Assembly (NCBI GenBank): GCA_033807775.1
Contig: CM066321.1
Span: 39,532,850 to 39,596,849 of the forward strand
Reading direction: 5' to 3'
DNA: 64,000 nucleotides
Source of the DNA: Saussurea involucrata
Taxonomy: Eukaryota > Streptophyta > Magnoliopsida > Asterales > Asteraceae
Each line of letters begins with the position of its first letter. Position 1 is the first letter of the stretch. Made by a program: the position numbers and the translations under genes. Shown one piece after another: positions 1-12,200 of the stretch. The notes beneath the pieces were generated by a model that did not search any database, was not told where the DNA came from, and saw only the letters and a list, made by a program, of their open reading frames with translations.

Positions 1-513
1 TGAACAGGAATTGACGGAATTGATTATTTTACATTTTGAAGTTAAAGTGTGAACCGTTACTGAGATTCATGCTTTCGAATATTACTGATCATCTCTTTTG
101 AATTAAATGAATTATCGTCTTGAGTTTTATAAAACGTTCTTCAATTGAATTTTAAGTCTTCCGTTTTATTGATGATGTGTTTATTATTATTCCAAATTTA
201 TATTATAATCCATTCACTGAGCCCATGCTCAGTCGTGTTTCTTGTTTTCTGACACGGCAGGTTCCAAGTGACATTGATGGGGACGGGACTTGAGATTGAG
301 CGTGAAGTTTTGGAGTGTTTAGACTCGTCTTAATATATAAATGTTATAAGTTTATAATACTTTTTGAGATGTAATATTTTGGAATGTAAATCATACTTTA
401 AAAGTTGTAATCCGTTTTAGAGTTTATTAGTAGCTCTGAATTACTGGTATGTTTATGTTAAGTCCTATTAGTGACATCGCCCATTCTGGACCACGTGGAT
501 GGGGGATGTTACA
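1..513. mobile_element. End of an LTR of another LTR retrotransposon (element H), cut by the window edge
   Basis: The segment ends in GATGTTACA exactly where the LTR of element A resumes. The uninterrupted copy of A at 6861-6880 runs straight through this point, so the first 513 bases are a separate insertion. The TGTTACA terminus and the composition resemble Tekay/Del-type gypsy LTRs. Bases 514-518 (CCATA) would be one copy of its target duplication; the other lies outside the window. No coding sequence is seen. Confidence 0.5.
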
Positions 514-543
514 CCATACATGCATATATATATATATATATAT

Positions 544-583
<40 letters not shown>

Positions 584-2235
584 ATATACTCAAATCCTTT
601 ATAACATGATAATGTATATAATTCGTAATGGTTTATTATACTCAAAAGTACCAAGAACACATAGTTGTCAAATGGTCTTCACATATAAGACAAAACACTC
701 AAAGGGGCACATTCTCAAATAAAACGCAAATAAGCGCATAGCACATCCAAGGCTCCACCTCGAGCTACTAAAACCGGCAAACACTCAAAAGACTCATATG
801 AGTATAAATCAAGCCCTTAAAGGTAAAATAAACGTTTGGCTAAATACGCGTGGCCCACACGGCTACGTAAACCAAAATACATCGTTACCCAAAATCTTTG
901 CCTTTTAATTCTCAATTGGCCTTCGGCCCAAAATAAAAGGTTTACAACTCTCAAAGTATTCATAAGGTCGAGATTGACCAAAATCCCCAACTCACACGTT
1001 CACATTTTCAAAACGTAACATATCATAACTATTGCATAATCTCAACAAACATTAGAAGTGTATTTTGACCAAACAACCTTCACTTATGCAATAAATTAAA
1101 AAACACTTTCACTCGTGATTTATTTATCAATCACTCAAAATCCCCAAATGTGGGTGTTTTACAAGATTTGTAATGCTCAATACCTTGATAAATCAAAAAC
1201 CCATTAATTAACTCAATAGGTGATAATTTTATATAAAGAACACAAATACTTTAAAATAAACATTTTGGCATGTACAACGTTTTCACAAATCAACTTGAAC
1301 TCACCTTGCTAGATTTAGGCTAAATCTAGATTTTTCCCCAAACGTAAGCTCCTTTGAAGAAACACGAATCTTCAAGCCAAACCTTCCAAAACCTAGATTC
1401 ATGAGTTTCCAACCATCAATAACCACATTTAACCATTTAGAATTGTTCCCCAAACATCAACCATCAAAATCTCCATTTATACCCAAAACCCCAATTTGAC
1501 CTAACTTTTCTCAAGATCATCAATGGAACATTTATAACTAATAATGAAGCTTGTAAATGGAGGAAATGAACTTACCACTTAGGTTTTGATGAAAACCTAG
1601 AAAACCCCAAAAATCTCTAGTGTTGGAGATGAAAACTTTCTCTTGCATCAATATATGAAACCACTAACATATGATGGAGAAGGAACACTTTAATCTCCAT
1701 GAAAAGCCCCAAAATCAGTTAGGGTTTGACGGGGAAGAAGAGGAAATGATTTGGGAGAGAAGAGATGGAGTTTGGGAGTGAGAAATGAGAAGCTTACCAC
1801 CATCAAATGCTCTTGAATCTTCCAATAAACTTCAATACTCTTTCTAGATCCTTGAAGAGCTCTCAAAAACGAAACCATAGCAATATGAATCACTAAAGTC
1901 GGAGTTGAAACGGGAGAGATATGAAGAAATGAAGTTTGGGGGTTCAAGATCGCGTTTTATGCTGATCAGGTGCTCCGCGCGGGTACACTAGCGCCACAAC
2001 CCGCGCAAGACACTGGTCACCCGGTTTCTTCCTAAACATTGTTTTGGTCATAACTTCTTCGTTTTAGCTCCGTTTTCGCTCCGGAAAGAACCGTTGGACT
2101 CGTATTCAAATTCCCCATCCAACGAGAACATAAAATCTATGATTTAATCGAAAATCCTATTTTTCATATTTATCTTAGAATATCGATTCTACACTGATTC
2201 GAAATTGTACTTATACGAAAATTACGGGTGTTACA
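514..2235 (-). mobile_element. Left LTR (partial) of Ty3/gypsy element A
   Basis: The segment is nearly co-linear with 6869-7996 plus 22390-22979, the matching part of the other LTR. On the minus strand the LTR begins TGTAACACCCG at 2235 and is followed outward by a purine-rich tract, so this is the 3' LTR of a minus-strand element. Its remaining portion lies left of element H, outside the window. It lacks about 40 bp present near 7830-7875 of the other LTR, probably lost between short direct repeats. It also preserves, at about 1629-1650, the empty site into which element B inserted in the other LTR. Confidence 0.8.
523..583. repeat. (TA)n/(TG)n microsatellite in the LTR of A
   Basis: A TA run followed by a long TG run. 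The equivalent site in the other LTR (about 6879-6898) is much shorter, so the tract expanded or contracted after insertion. Confidence 0.95.
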
Positions 2236-2251
2236 ATCCTCCCAGCTTTAA
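2236..2251 (-). other. Polypurine tract of element A
   Basis: On the minus strand this purine-rich stretch containing GGGAGGAT lies directly against the TGTAACACC start of the LTR. It follows a sequence typical of the 3' end of Tekay/Del gypsy pol. It is the expected primer site for plus-strand DNA synthesis. Confidence 0.7.
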
Positions 2252-5200
2252 AAGAGATTTCGTCCTCGAAATCTAGTTCCCATACAACCAAAGGTTAATG
2301 TTCCCAACGCTTTTCATGTTCCCTCGGCTTCCAACTGAAGTTCAAAATTTTCTTCTTGATAGAACTATTATGACAAGCCTTCGTGTTGATAATCACAACG
2401 AATGTCCGCTCAGACACCTTACACTTATATCCGAGTAAATGCTTAACTTTCGAGAGTTGATCCTAACCACAAGACCTCGGCTGCCTCCCAACCTTAGGTG
2501 ATCCATACTTCCCAAACGATAGATCCCGACTTCCAATCGGTCCAGAATCTACACGCTTATAAACTCTTTCTCCAGTTATCCCAAAGTACGATCGCTACTG
2601 GAAACAACAACAAATTCCCAAGTTCAATTGTTCCCAGTATTGAACTGCCACCTAGCTCTAACAGGTACTATCAGACTCCAAAACAGACGGTTGTCATTGA
2701 TCCATCGATTATACAACTCCAAGAATACGCCCAATTACCAATCATCCAAACGAAAAATTCGTTTACCATTCGAGGAAAGTAATCCCTCTAAATCCACTTG
2801 TCACAATCTGAATTTCTTAAAATTGCTACAATCTATACCATTATCCTTTGAGATTGGACTACAATACTCCAATTACACTAATGGTTCTTGGCCTCGAAAC
2901 CAGGAGGTCAACATCTAACCAACTCACCAAGATTCGAACCAATGCAGAATCCCATACATGAGTTTCATTTGTCGAGCATATCCCTAAACCAAGGTTATCA
3001 ACACGGTATCTAAAGGGTCCTACACATCCCTTATGCAGAATTGACCAAAACCCAAAACAAGGTTGCCGAAGAGAACGGTTACCATAAGCATTAACATAGG
3101 ATATCGCGAGTCCCACCATTCAGTTACCAACAGGGAATATTTCGACCTCGCAAACGACAACATTCGATTTACGGTACCATCACGCGTCTGAAACCCCAAT
3201 CTTACACCGAACGATTCTACACGCCCTCAACCTTACCGGGGTCACTTAATCATCCTAAGCCTAATGAGTTCAAGGTTTTCAAGTGACAGACTCGACAATT
3301 ATGCCAATAAGATTTTCATTAGATTTTTCAACACGTAGGTTTTTATAACAATATATCGTACGCGTAAAACCTACTACTACCTACCCGGTAGTTGTGCAAA
3401 AATGAACACACTCGTCCCACATATGAAAAATCATCTTGAAAACTATTTCATCGCAATTCAAGTTACTAACGAAACGCAAAAATGTACCCATCAACTTTTA
3501 AAATGGACCGCTAAGGTCCTGCCATGTATTTACTTACGCCACTTACGCATAAAAGTTTTCCAACAATAACATAATATACAACAAGGAGGTACATACGAAA
3601 TTTCAAAAGAGAGAATTCACTAAATTAAATTCCGAAATTTCTCATTTAGCCACCTAATGACAAGGAAATAAAATATTCGGACCGGGCTCACACATATTAA
3701 GGTGTTTTTCTCAGGACCTCGGAAAACGATAGGTGCACATAATTTGATTGACACGTAAAATAGTTTAAATCGACTTCAAACCTTAAACTGTACAAACGAT
3801 GTGCATTAACACCCCACAATAGTGGCTACAATACTATGCATACCAATAAATCAATATAGTGTTTTTGCGAGAAATGACATTAAAAGTACCAACAACTGAA
3901 AGTGCACAAAACGAAACATTAGAGATGTACGATCATGACGCTCTTATATGCATTACTCACGCCACGTATAGATCAATTCGTACACCTAACAAGTTGCAAC
4001 GAAATATGGTACCACAAATCTCAAAGGAGAAGCCATGTGGCATTAAAACTCCAAAAACTACTCTTTTTGGTGCAATACGAGATAAACTAATATTTCTCAA
4101 CAAAACTCGCATGAGACACAATACTCACTGAAACCCATGGATTAACGCACATAATCATCCAAGTATGCACATTACAAAGTGTCACCCATGCACCGCAAAA
4201 CATCGTAAAACGAAACTCCATTATACTCCTCAAAACTTCCATAAAACTCGATGAAACTCAACGGCATCCGACCAATTAAATGGTGCCAAAGTTTTCGTTT
4301 TCCATAATCAAATCCCATAAAACAAAGTTATGACCAAATCATCGAAATTCCAAAAATCTTCTTCTTGTTGCAACACAAGATAAAACAACACCCTTTCGTC
4401 AAGACTCGCAAAAATCAAAATTCTCATTAAGGTTCAACACCGAAACAAGGGAAGGTAACTCTCCGTCCAAACCTTAACATATGTGGAGGAGATCCAATGT
4501 TAAAGTCGTAAGTCGCGGTTACTTGTCCAAAACCATAAACGACATCAAAAGTATGGATATCACAGTATCCAAAAGTAGCATCAGACACAACAAAGAATAA
4601 AGCAAGTCTCGACAAAGTATGCAATTGCCTGCAGTAAATTAATTTTATGCATGTTTAAAATCTTGTGTGTGTCAAACGTTTTTCTCCAAGATTTCGTCAT
4701 CCAGTCCACATGACGATTTGAAACACAAGAAACAATTGATGCAATTTATTTTAAAATAAATTTCGATGAATTTTGTCGGCACTCAACGTCTCAGAGTCGC
4801 ACTCCTCCATTTCCTCCGATCACACTATTGCCATCTGGTTATTCAAACATCTTAACACAAAATTGAACGTCACATCGACTAACCTTACAATTTATCCTCG
4901 ATTCAAGGTCGATTCAATAAGCATATGGTTCTAATCCGACCATCAATTTCGACCCACAACGGTCCACTTAATGCAGTCACCATGTTTACTGCCACTCCAA
5001 GTAGCAAATGTCAAAATCACTAACCTCTTCAAACGACTACTCGTTTAGAAACTTCTTCACTACCCCAACGTTCATCACATCAGAGTCATCCAATTACTCA
5101 CATGTAACTTGTAGGTTCGCCGTAACATTGGCCATGTGCAATTATGAACGTACTGTACATGATCATCCTTGTTACTCTTGACGTGACTTCTCGTTTCTAG

Positions 5201-5330
5201 TGACCCCAACAACCTCAAAGTATCCTATCTTAGAGTGCCTAATGGTGCAATTTTCACTTTCATTTACTTAAAAGAACACTAGCTTGAGTCTAGGTATCCA
5301 AAAATCAACACCTAATTCTCTCAAACTTAT

Positions 5331-5342
5331 GCTCTGATACCA
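5331..5342 (-). other. tRNA-iMet primer binding site of element A
   Basis: The minus strand reads TGGTATCAGAGC, the standard plant initiator-Met primer site. It is three bases from the LTR end at 5346, which fixes the element orientation and the LTR boundary. Confidence 0.85.
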
Positions 5343-6197
5343 ACTTGTAACACCCTCAAAATTGGAAATAGCAACTAACTAAAATTTTGATTAAATAATC
5401 AAATGAGGATAAAAATCCTTACTACAAACCATCCTTAGGAATACCTCAAAATTTAAAACATAACAACTCCCACAATTAATACCTCAAGTCATACTATGTG
5501 ACCAAAATAAAGTCGGGTGTTACTTAACACACGTACAAGTTGCTAATCCCAAAATAAGTGCGGAAGACTTCACTAAGAAAATCACTTCTTGAGCACACTA
5601 CTAGCACTCATCTCTTCACAGTGTCGCTAAAGCTATCCCCAACCTGAACCTGTTGCACATGTCGACAAATAAAAAGGTTAGGCTAACGCCTAGTGAGTTC
5701 AAGAGTTTACATCATGATTAAATAATTTGTTAGACCAAAAGATTCAACTTAAATCATGATTTCCGAAAAGGGATTTGTATTAAATATACCGACAACCCAT
5801 TTTCCAAACGCACACAAATTCCATGACGAAAGTTTTTAATGAAAATCATTTCCCAGCAATGAACTCAAATCCAAAACTCACTCAAGATGTAAATCAATAA
5901 CAAATTTCCCAAATAAAATCAATACAAATAAAACTCCAATAGTCGAAACATCTAAACAAGGATAAGGCATAAAATACCGCCCATAACTCATGGAAAACAA
6001 TCCATACGCATATAATATGATGCCGATAATATGGATAAACAAAATACCCGAAAGCAACACCCTTCGGTGACGGGGGAGACCCAATTTCATCGAATGTGGC
6101 GAACACGCTAGCTAAACCACAATTGTAAATTATAAGCATGTTTCATGGATGGGAAAACATATGACATCGACCATATACAGGTCTTTAGTCAATTTTG

Positions 6198-6500
6198 AAC
6201 ATCAACCCAAACTGGATCTTTAGTCTATGGAGACATCAACCCAAACCAGATCTCTAGTCTATTGAGACATCAACCCAAACCGAATCTTTAGTCTATTGTG
6301 ACATCAATCCAAACCGGATCTTTAGTCAAGTGAGGCATCAACCCAAACCGGATCTCTAGCCTAGTGAGACATCAACCCAAATCGGATCTTTAGTCAAGTG
6401 AGGCATCAACCCAAATCGGATCTTTAGTCCACGGAGACATCAACCCAAACTGGATCTCTAGTCTATTGTGGCATCAACCCAAACTGGATCTCTAGCCTAA
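6198..6500. repeat. 34-bp minisatellite, about nine copies, in the LTR of A
   Basis: Consecutive units share the core CATCAACCCAAACCGGATCT followed by a TAGTCTA-like end. Unit length is constant at about 34 bp with scattered substitutions. The array lies in the part of the LTR whose partner copy is outside the window. Confidence 0.9.
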
Positions 6501-7991
6501 AACCACCAAGTTCAACCCGACCGGATCTTTACCTTGGAATCCCACCATCCAAAAAAACTTACTTAATCTAGAAATTTATACATGACCCCAAAAGAATAAC
6601 CAACGCATTCAAATCATGTAATTCTCAAATACAATGCAATTCGTGCAAGTCATAACCCAAGCCCACGTCGAGCTTATCAAAACCAGGCAAATGCCCTCAA
6701 GACCCACCAGAGTCCAAAACCGATCCATAAGCTTAAAAGATCCAATGATCGTTTATCAAAAGTCAACTCATTCAAATGAAGTGTATCTAATCCACATTAT
6801 GCAAACACATGCTCCGATGCATGATTAACTCAAACCCCCTTCATTGCCACTTTCCCAATGAAGTCAAACCATACATGCATATATATATGTGTGTGTACAT
6901 ATACTCAAATCCTTTATAACATGATAATGTATATAATTCGTAATGGTTTATTATACTCAAAAGTACCAAGAATACATAGTTGTCAAATGTTCTCACATAT
7001 AAAACAAAACACTCAAAGGGGCACATTCTCAAATAAAACGCAAATAGGCGCATAGCACATCCAAGGCTCCACCTCGAGCTACTAAAACCGGCAAACACTC
7101 AAAAGACCCATCTGAGTATAAATCAAGCTCTTAAAGGTAAAATAAACATTTGGCTAAATACGCGTGGCCCACACGGTTACGTAAACCAAAATACATCGTT
7201 ACCCAAAATCTTTGCCTTTTAATTCTCAATTGGCCTTCGGCCCAAAATAAAAGGTTTACAACTCTCAAAGTATTCCTAAGGTCGAGAATGACCAAAATCT
7301 CCAACTCACATGTTCACATTTTCAAAACGTAACATATCATAACTATTGCATAATCTCAACAAACACTAGAAGTGTATTTTGACCAAACAACCTTCACTTA
7401 TGCAATAAATTAACAAACCACTTTCACTCGTGATTTATTTATCAATCACTCAAAATCCTCAAATATGGGTGTTTTACAAGATTTGTAAAGCTCAACACCT
7501 TGATAAATCAAAACCCATTAATTAACTCAACAAGTGATAATTTTATATAAAGCACACAAATACTTTAAAATAAACATTTTGGCATGTACAACATTTTCAC
7601 AAATCAACTTGAACTCACCTTGCTAGATTTAGGCTAAATCTAGATTTTCCCCCAAACGTAAGCTCCTTTGAAGAAACACGAATCTCCAAGCCAAACCTTG
7701 CAAAACCTAGATTCATGAGTTTCCAACCATTAATAACCACATTTAACCATTTAGAATTGTTCCCCAAACATCAACCATCAAAATCTCCATTTATACCCAA
7801 AACCCCAATTTGACCAAACTTTTCTCAAAATCATCCAAACCAAAATTTGGAGAAACAAAACACTAGGAGATCATCAATGGAACATTTATAACTCATAATG
7901 AAGCTTGTAAATGGAGGAAATGAACTTACCACCTAGTTTTGATGAAAACCTAGAAACCCCAAAAATCTCTAGTGTTGGAGATGAAAACTTG

Positions 7992-7996
7992 CTCTT
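7992..7996. other. Target site duplication of element B (left copy)
   Basis: CTCTT immediately precedes the LTR of B and is repeated at 22385-22389 directly after its other LTR. The uninterrupted LTR copy near 1635-1645 has a single CTCTT at the same place. Confidence 0.9.
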
Positions 7997-8975
7997 TGTT
8001 GGTCCCGAAGGGCTATACAAGTTTGTAGAAGGGGGGGGGGGGGGGGGGGTTGAATACAAACACACAGATTTTACTTTTCTAAATTGTTTATTGATAAATC
8101 ATTAACAATTTACAGCTTGTTGCGGAAACAAGATTAAGGATAAACCTAAATCTAAACAAGTTGGAACACTAAGTTTCTTGCACTAAGAAAGAGAAGGAAA
8201 TTACTAATAATAACCTATCTCAAGATAAGAAGGATGAACTTGTCCAGAGTTAGCAAGTTACTTCAAAATGAAGTGAGTTCATCTTCTTATATACTGCATG
8301 CATTTAATGCATTGCAGTTTACACTTTACACGTGGCAGCAGCTGATTGGTTGCATGTCATTGACCTTTGTTGACAACCTTAGTAGCCGCATGTTTGAACA
8401 GTGTAGTACAGAGTGGTTGTACGATTTCAGACAATAAGGAGGTTCTTTTTCTGACATATCGTACGGAGACATGCAAGGGTGGATAAGACAAAAAGTACTT
8501 TGTACGGAGGACTTTATGATCAGCTTTTCGTTGATTCAGCGATCTATCATTCTTTATCAGCGAATGATAGAATTCAGCGATAGCTAAAGTCTTATACTTG
8601 ATACTTCACGTTGAGTGGACAAATCTGAGTCTTCACTCATCCGCATCAGTTCATTAGGAGACTTGTCGCTGGTTCTTGAGCTTGATCTTCGACTTCAGCG
8701 TAGAACATATGTTGACATGAAACTTGTCTTCAGGGATCATAAGTAAACAACTAACTTATCAGCGATCACCATAAGTACTGAACAGACTCAGAGTATTATG
8801 GTGAACAGTGTTCGCTGAATGTTTAATCTAAAGAGCGAGAGTTCCTATCAGCGGTACTGTAAGATCTTAGTACTTATCAGCGATAGTGAAACTCTGATAC
8901 ATATTGTTTACTTACAATTTTCACTAAGTATAAAAGAGAGGGTCATTATCAAATCACTGAGGGTTTGGATCAACA
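7997..8975 (-). repeat. 3' LTR of element B
   Basis: Nearly identical to 21412-22384. It contains a run of 19 G (13 in the other LTR) close to the end that is U5 on the minus strand. It also holds nine CAGCG/CGCTG-type motifs, most of them within 8536-8890 and several arranged as inverted pairs. Confidence 0.95.
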
Positions 8976-8990
8976 ATCTCCCCCTATTTG
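8976..8990 (-). other. Polypurine tract of element B
   Basis: The minus strand reads a GGGGGAGAT-type tract directly against the TGTTG start of the 3' LTR, the usual copia arrangement. Confidence 0.85.
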
Positions 8991-9243
8991 ATTATGACAT
9001 AGCAACAGAGAAAATTGCTATTTAATGAAAACATAAGGATAAAAAGAACTCATAAAATATTTATCCCTTTTACTGTTTTCTGGGATCTTTTCTGTACTGA
9101 TGGAGTAAAGTACGTTCGCTGAAATTTTTCTTTAAACTTTGTAAAAATTACAGAGGGAAGTGGAAAAATTACAAGTACAGCGAATAAAATTACAAGTACA
9201 AAAGATGAAGACAGATAAGGATAGAAAGAATTACAAGACGATC

Positions 9244-12200
9244 CTATCCGTCAAAAGGTTCTTCCTTAATGAGTTGTTCATCAAGGGTCATTGATGTGGG
9301 AATCATCCAGTCAGGGACATCTACTCCTTGATTCTTTTTGTTCTGAGCTTCTTTAAAAATCAAGGGCTTCAGGTGTCTAGCTTTAATATCGCGTCTGACT
9401 TCACACCAGTATATGAGATCTCTGAGTTGTTCGATAGGAGCGATGTGGAGCTCAGAGATACGTTGAAAGTGATAGTTTCCATCGTAGTCTAGAAAGAATA
9501 TACCATAAGGATCACTTACAACTGTGCCAGGAATGAAAGTTTCTCCAGGTGGTAGGGAGGTGTCAAGCGCTGAGAGATCAGCATCAGGGCCAAGAACTTC
9601 AGCACGAGAGAAACCAATACCTGTTTCATTCCGTATAGGAGGACCTAAGTCTGAGACTTTCTTTTCCTTAGCAGAGACTTTTCTTTGTTGAGGAGGAAGA
9701 AGAGTAGAAGGAGGAATATCCACAGCAGAAGAAACCAGGTCGATCTGTTTGTTTAAAATCTTCTCGACATGGCTTTTGAACGTTGAGCGCGATCCCTGAA
9801 TGGCTAATTTCGTTTCTAACCATTCAGAGAGACCAAACTTTTCTAAGGTAGTAGAATAGAAGGTTTGCTTGGTTTTGTCTTCTCTGTAGACATCGACTTC
9901 AACAACAGGAACGTCTGAGTACAGTCTTCCTCTGATGTTTACTTTGATGATTTTGGATGGTCTAGATCGATAGTTCAGCATTTCTTTAGACCATTCCAAA
10001 GTCGTATCAGATACCTTAGTCTTTTCTCTAACGATCTTTTGAGCATCATCCCATAGCTGACGTTGAACATCAATGGGAGCTCTTTTCAGCTTGGGGTCTT
10101 TTACTGATCGTTGAGTAAGCTGGATGGCGTATTCTCTGTCTTTTTCTTCAGCTTCCCTTCTTTCAACGATTAGGCGTTCAGCTCTGAGGTGTTCCTGGTA
10201 TTCCTTTTGGGAAATTCTGAACTTTGGAGGAACCGAAGGAAGTTGATCACGCTTTAGAATGATTCGCTGATCTTCGAGTCTCTTGATCATTTCATCTCTC
10301 TTTTCTTGTTCCTCTTCACTTAGCTTTTGAGGAGCCAAGGAATGTCTGTTTTTGTGAGAGAGCATCTGTTCTTCAGGTTCATCAGTCTCAGAGATCAAAT
10401 CCAAGACCGGGATTATTTCTTCAGCGTTGGGAGCTGGGATTATTGTTGATGAAGTCGCAGCTGTGTGAACTTCAGCGATATCCTCAAACAGGGGAGAGGA
10501 CTAGCTGAAACACAGCGATCTTACAAGTAAGAACATGGGTAGAACAGAGAGAGAAAGAATGGGATAGTGTATGGAGGTTTTAGAGAGTGTAGAACTGATA
10601 AAGTGTATAGAGGAGGGATGTGGAGTAAGGAAGAGGTTAATGTACCTGACAAACCGGCTTTTTAAGCAAGATCATCAGATTTTCATCTTCAGCGACACTT
10701 TTTCTTTTGCCCTTGTCAGCTTCAGATGTTGATGGCTTTGTCTTTGTCCGCTCCCCTGAAGGTTCATTTATCAGAATCCCTTTAAGAGCTTTAGTTCCCT
10801 AAGCAGGCTTGACGATAAAAGAGTCATCATCATCGTCATCTTCATCATCATCATTCTTTGGAGAAGAGGATGGTTCATCATCAGACAAGTCGATGGCTTC
10901 TTCATCTTCAGCTTCAGACTCAGTTTCTTCAGCTTCTTCTTCGAGTTGCTCCCCCTCAGATACAGAGGTAAGCTTCTCGGTTCCCTCAGGGTGTTCATCT
11001 TCCTGAGGTCCAGCGGCTGCTTCAATTGTCTTCTCACCTTCAGTAAAGGTGAGGTCTTCAGTCTTCTCTCCCCTGATAGATTCATCATGGGAAAGGTCTT
11101 CAGCGCTCTTCGAAAGGTCTCCAGCGCTCTTTTCCCCCTCTTTTTCATGATGAGTGGGGGAGGAATGTGATGATTCAGCAGCTTGTGTTGTTTCCCTGTC
11201 TTCTTGGCCAGGGATCCCCACACATATCTCAATCGCTGATAATCTGTTTCCTAGACCAGAAATACCAGGATTGATCTTCACGAGTTCAGCACGATCCGCC
11301 GTAGTAAAAGATGGAGGTGTAGGGGCAGGTGCAGGGGCGGTCGTGTTGGTCAGGGTCTACTGCAACAATGTTTGAATAGTAGTGATGTCATTCTTCATCG
11401 TATTGACATCGGTCTTCACAGAACTCATGTCAGTTTTTACTGAACTGACATCAGCCTTTACAGCAGACATATCACCTTCGAGTGTGCCAACCGATGTCTT
11501 CAGCGTTGTGACCTCGCTGGACATGGTGTCAACTGATTTCTTGATGTTGAGGTAGTCTGTGTAGATATCAGAGAGAACTTTGGCAAAGTCGGTGAGTGAT
11601 TTATCAACCTTTTCCAAGTCAGCTTTGGAGGCATTCTTTTCGACCACAGTAGTCAGCTTTGTAAGATTCTCTCCAGCGTTTGTTACAGCTGAAGAGTTGT
11701 CGGAAAGAGTAGTAGTGAGACCTGTCAGCTTCGTCTCTATAGTATTCAGAGAGGCGTTGATGTCTCCCAAATTAGGACCTGTAACATATAAGAACTTGTG
11801 AACAGAGGAAAGCTCGGAAGTTTGGGGTTCAGTTACAGTGTTTAGGGTTTGTTGTATACCTGCAGGAGGATTGATGAATTCATCAAAATCTCGGTGTCCT
11901 GAGAAAAGTTCCATATCGTCAGCGAGAGAACGTGGACGTATGGTCATCTCTGCAGGTCCTATGCCCATCACTCCTTGAAGAGTATTATCTTTAGCTTCTG
12001 GAGGAATGACAGGTGCTTCAGTGATAACTGGAGTAGAGTCCAAATGAGTAGAGGGAGAAGCGAAGGATAAGAATGGAGGTTGGGTGCGGAGTTCAGCGTT
12101 GGATTCGCTGAGAATCGCTTCGTCAGTCTTTTGAGAGACTGGAGGAGGTTGGGTAGATTCCAAGTTTGTAACCTCAGCGTTTAGAGACGCTGAAGCTGGG

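Larger units (their letters stand above)
2236..5345 (-). mobile_element. Degenerate interior of gypsy element A
   Basis: About 3.1 kb between the two LTRs, far shorter than a complete gypsy interior. No reading frame exceeds about 95 codons, and I recognise no gag, protease, reverse transcriptase or integrase motif. The last roughly 250 bases before the polypurine tract weakly resemble the C-terminal end of a Tekay/Del pol, with several stops. A looks like a deletion derivative or a large non-autonomous element; I cannot tell which. Confidence 0.6.
5346..7996 (-). mobile_element. Right LTR of gypsy element A, part 1 (interrupted by element B)
   Basis: The LTR starts TGTAACACC at 5346 next to the primer binding site and continues to 7996, where element B begins. 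It resumes at 22390 and ends TGTTACA at 22979. Excluding B and one copy of the target duplication the LTR is about 3.24 kb, long for an LTR but seen in Tekay/Del elements. Bases 6869-7996 match 514-1640 of the left LTR. Confidence 0.8.

Noticed and set aside
7911..8105. ORF ending in a Gly run
   Set aside because: It spans the A/B insertion junction and the poly(G) tract, so it is not a gene.
10809..11375. Plus-strand Ser-rich ORFs
   Set aside because: They are antisense to the acidic Asp/Glu tract of the aORF; TCATCA-type repeats give Ser runs by chance.
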